Assembly: GCA_024638525.1 (NCBI GenBank)
Contig: JAHEKB010000023.1
Location: 1 to 17,007 of the forward strand
Source of the DNA: Bacteroidota bacterium
Lineage (GTDB): Bacteria > Bacteroidota > Bacteroidia > NS11-12g > UBA9320
DNA: 17,007 nucleotides
Reading direction: 5' to 3'
Below the pieces are notes generated by a model. That model was not told the DNA's origin. It ran no database searches and saw only the letters and a list, made by a program, of their open reading frames with translations. The translations under genes were made by a program, and so were the position numbers. Numbering within the stretch: the stretch's first letter is position 1; every line of letters begins with the position of its first letter. This document shows, in pieces, positions 14,650-17,007 of this stretch.

Positions 14650-14946
14650 ATGGCAAATTTTAAAGAAATAGTTTCATCGAATAAGGCGGTGCTTATAGAT
14701 TTTTCTGCAGAATGGTGCGGTCCGTGTAAAATGATGCATCCGATCTTGGAGCAAGTGAAGTCAGAAATGGGCGAGGATGTTAAAATCCTCAAAATCGATG
14801 TTGACCGAAATCCTAAACTGGCAGACGCCTATCAAGTGAAAGGAGTGCCAACTTTGATGGTCTTTAAACAGGGCAAATTGATCTGGAGGGAAAGCGGTGT
14901 TCGCCAAGCAAGTGAATTAATAGGCATATTGCAGCAGGCAGTCTAG
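14650..14946 (+). CDS. Thioredoxin
   Basis: This is a 98-residue cytoplasmic thioredoxin that reduces protein disulfides and persulfides using thioredoxin reductase. It has the classic WCGPCK active site (22-27, Cys23 and Cys26), the KIDVDRNPKLA segment and the cis-proline loop GVPTL (Pro67). The length is slightly below the usual 105-109 residues because the N-terminus is short. It lacks a signal peptide, unlike the TlpA-like protein earlier in the window. Its neighbours are a rhodanese 34 bases upstream and acetyl-CoA synthetase 26 bases downstream, all on the plus strand, so co-transcription is plausible. Whether it is the main TrxA or an accessory copy cannot be told from this window. Confidence 0.93.
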   Translation: MANFKEIVSSNKAVLIDFSAEWCGPCKMMHPILEQVKSEMGEDVKILKIDVDRNPKLADAYQVKGVPTLMVFKQGKLIWRESGVRQASELIGILQQAV

Positions 14947-14972
14947 TCTCATTTTCTTTAATTTAGTGGCCT

Positions 14973-16889
14973 ATGTCCACTAGTTCGAATATTAAGAGTT
15001 TTAGTGATTATCAAGACGCCTACAATGCCAGCCTTCGCAATCCCGAATCGTTTTGGTCCAGTATCGCCGAAAGCGACTATGTCTGGCAAAAGAAGTGGGA
15101 TCAGGTCTGTGAATTTGATCTTTCTAAGGCTCATGTGCGTTGGTTTCTCAATGCCAAACTGAACATTACTGAGAACTGTATTGATAGACATCTCACAACT
15201 CGAGGTGATCAAACGGCGATTATTTGGGAACCCAATGATCCCCAAGAAAAAGCATTGGAGATCAGCTATTCACAGTTGTCGCAAGAGGTGAACAGAACAG
15301 CCAATATGCTGAAGTCTTTGGGAGTGAAAAAGGGTGACAGGGTCTGCCTTTATATGCCTATGATTCCGGAACTGGCATATGCCGTTCTTGCATGTGCCCG
15401 AATTGGTGCAATTCATTCCGTGGTCTTTGCCGGATTTAGTGCAAAATCTCTGGCCGACAGGATAAATGATGCCTCGTGTAAGCTTTTGATAACTGCAGAT
15501 GGGGGTTTTCGCGGTGCTAAAATTACGGCACTGAAGGCCATTGCAGATGACGCATTGGAGAATTGTCCGAGCATAGAAAGTGTGGTGGTAAAGAGGAGGA
15601 CCGGAACGGATGTGAGGATGAAAGAAGGGAGGGATCTGTGGTGGTCGGATGCCATTGAATCCATGACAGATATATGCCCTCCGGAAAGTATGGATGCAGA
15701 AGATCCATTATTTATTCTCTATACCTCAGGTTCAACGGGCAAGCCCAAAGGGATGGTTCACAGCACCGCTGGCTATATGGTTTATGCGGGTTATACTTTC
15801 AGCACGGTTTTTCAATATGAAGAAGGAGATGTTTATTGGTGCACAGCAGACATAGGTTGGATCACCGGTCATTCCTATATACTCTACGGTCCTTTATCGG
15901 CGGGAGCTACAAGTTTGATGTTTGAAGGGGTTCCTTCATATCCTGATTTGGGGCGGTTTTGGGATATAGTTGATAAGTACAAGGTGAATATTTTCTATAC
16001 AGCTCCGACCGCAATCCGGGCTTTAGCGCAATGCGATATGGAGCTCGTTCACTCACACGACCTATCTTCACTTAAAACCTTAGGTACAGTTGGAGAACCA
16101 ATCAATGAGGAAGCCTGGAATTGGTACAGCGAGAATATTGGCAAGGGCAGATGCCCGATAGTTGATAGTTGGTGGCAAACAGAAACGGGAGGCATGATGA
16201 TTTCTCCTATTTCAGGAATTACTCCATTGAAACCGACCTATGCAGGTTTACCGCTTCCTGGGGTACAAGCTTGCTTGATGGATAATGAAGGAAATGAGAT
16301 CAACGGAATGGGAGCTGAAGGTCGTCTTTGTATAAAGCATCCTTGGCCGGGCATGGCTCGGACAATATATGGTGATCACCAAAGGTATGTTGAGACCTAT
16401 TTCTCCGAATACCCTTCGATGTACTTTACTGGGGATGGGAGTCGCAGGGATGCAGAAGGGTACTATAGAATCACCGGTAGGGTTGATGATGTTGTCATAG
16501 TGAGCGGTCACAATTTGGGAACCGCGGAAATTGAGAATGCCATTGATGAACATCCTTTGGTGGCAGAAGCTGCAGTTGTCGGCTATCCTCATTCAATAAA
16601 AGGCAACGCCATATTTGCATTTGTTCAATGTGATGAACCTCCGGATAATATAGAAGACTTTAGATCAGAAGTATTAAACCTTGTTTCTCAACAAATCGGA
16701 CCAATAGCTAAACCGGAGCAGATATTACTGGTAGGAGCGTTGCCAAAAACGCGCAGTGGCAAGATTATGAGACGTATCTTGCGTAAAATAGCAGCGGGGG
16801 AGAGATCGGAGTTTGGAGATATTTCTACTTTGCTCAATCCAGAAGCAGTAAATACTATACTTGAAGATCTCCAAGCGACCAACCATTAA
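14973..16889 (+). CDS. acs: Acetyl-CoA synthetase (AMP-forming)
   Basis: This 638-residue enzyme makes acetyl-CoA from acetate, ATP and CoA through an acetyl-adenylate. It has the full length and all signatures of Acs: an N-terminal ACS-specific domain (1-80), the P-loop YTSGSTGKPKG (250-260), the WWQTETGG motif (400-407) whose Trp restricts the acyl pocket to small acids, GRVDDVVIVSGHNLGTAEIE (502-521) and the catalytic lysine in PKTRSGKIMRR (Lys597), the site acetylated in regulated Acs. In GHxLGT the usual Arg is Asn514. These features argue against a phenylacetate-CoA ligase, which is shorter, despite the nearby paa operon. It could supply or recycle acetyl-CoA, the end product of phenylacetate breakdown, but no direct link is shown. 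Confidence 0.95.
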   Translation: MSTSSNIKSFSDYQDAYNASLRNPESFWSSIAESDYVWQKKWDQVCEFDLSKAHVRWFLNAKLNITENCIDRHLTTRGDQTAIIWEPNDPQEKALEISYSQLSQEVNRTANMLKSLGVKKGDRVCLYMPMIPELAYAVLACARIGAIHSVVFAGFSAKSLADRINDASCKLLITADGGFRGAKITALKAIADDALENCPSIESVVVKRRTGTDVRMKEGRDLWWSDAIESMTDICPPESMDAEDPLFILYTSGSTGKPKGMVHSTAGYMVYAGYTFSTVFQYEEGDVYWCTADIGWITGHSYILYGPLSAGATSLMFEGVPSYPDLGRFWDIVDKYKVNIFYTAPTAIRALAQCDMELVHSHDLSSLKTLGTVGEPINEEAWNWYSENIGKGRCPIVDSWWQTETGGMMISPISGITPLKPTYAGLPLPGVQACLMDNEGNEINGMGAEGRLCIKHPWPGMARTIYGDHQRYVETYFSEYPSMYFTGDGSRRDAEGYYRITGRVDDVVIVSGHNLGTAEIENAIDEHPLVAEAAVVGYPHSIKGNAIFAFVQCDEPPDNIEDFRSEVLNLVSQQIGPIAKPEQILLVGALPKTRSGKIMRRILRKIAAGERSEFGDISTLLNPEAVNTILEDLQATNH

Positions 16890-16911
16890 TTAGCCAAATT
16901 GTTAGACCACT

Positions 16912-17007
16912 ATGTTATTACATTACTCCAAGAATAGCCTAAAGAGAACATTTGGCATTGTATACCACAATCGGGTTGCCATTTTTATTCAATTACTCTG
17001 GGTGACC
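16912..17007 (+). CDS. Possible start of a further gene (truncated by the window)
   Basis: An ATG 22 bases after the acs stop opens a frame that stays open to the window edge (32 codons). It starts MLLHYSKNSLKRTFG and then becomes hydrophobic (VAIFIQLLWV), compatible with the start of a membrane or exported protein. It is too short to assign. No promoter or terminator is obvious between 16890 and 16911. Confidence 0.3.
   Translation, partial: MLLHYSKNSLKRTFGIVYHNRVAIFIQLLWVT

Noticed and set aside
14973..16889. Phenylacetate-CoA ligase (paaK) linked to the paa operon
   Set aside because: Length, the ACS N-terminal domain and the WWQTETGG motif identify acetyl-CoA synthetase; PaaK proteins are around 430 residues.

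Overview
The window looks like a chromosomal segment of a marine-type Bacteroidota bacterium (Flavobacteriales/Cryomorphaceae-like; the rank is inference). The reasons are three proteins with signal peptides and type IX secretion (T9SS) C-terminal sorting domains, tandem PKD repeats, a TlpA-like thioredoxin of the Bacteroidota type, AT-rich leaders without Shine-Dalgarno sequences, and -7 boxes matching the Bacteroidota consensus TAnnTTTG. I see no tRNA, rRNA, CRISPR array, insertion sequence or phage gene. No gene-free stretch exceeds 300 bases.

Left part (1-5304): the 3' end of a polyprenyl diphosphate synthase gene; a five-repeat PKD surface protein preceded by a perfect inverted repeat and followed by a strong terminator; a YbaB/EbfC nucleoid protein; a convergent alkyltransferase-like (ATL) protein whose active-site Cys is Ala; a secreted thioredoxin-fold protein; and a convergent small exported protein of unknown function.

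Middle (5340-7777): a two-gene acylation module, an AlgI-like MBOAT acyltransferase coupled through a TTGA overlap to a membrane-anchored SGNH-like protein.

Central operon (13719 down to 7785, minus strand): tetR - paaA - T9SS protein A - T9SS protein B - paaB - paaC - paaD. This encodes the phenylacetyl-CoA epoxidase components with a PaaR-like repressor. Two paralogous exported proteins sit between paaA and paaB, and the second overlaps paaB by 28 bases. The operon promoter is TTTG-20 bp-TATATTTG. Just after it lies a palindrome matching, as I recall it, the Thermus PaaR operator at 9 of 10 fixed positions. A phenylacetyl-CoA-responsive switch would therefore control both cytoplasmic ring epoxidation and export of two surface or secreted proteins. 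This is the most unusual feature of the window.

Right part (13772-17007): a GreA/GreB-like elongation factor on the minus strand, then a divergent plus-strand run of rhodanese, thioredoxin and acetyl-CoA synthetase genes, and possibly the first 32 codons of a further gene at the right edge.
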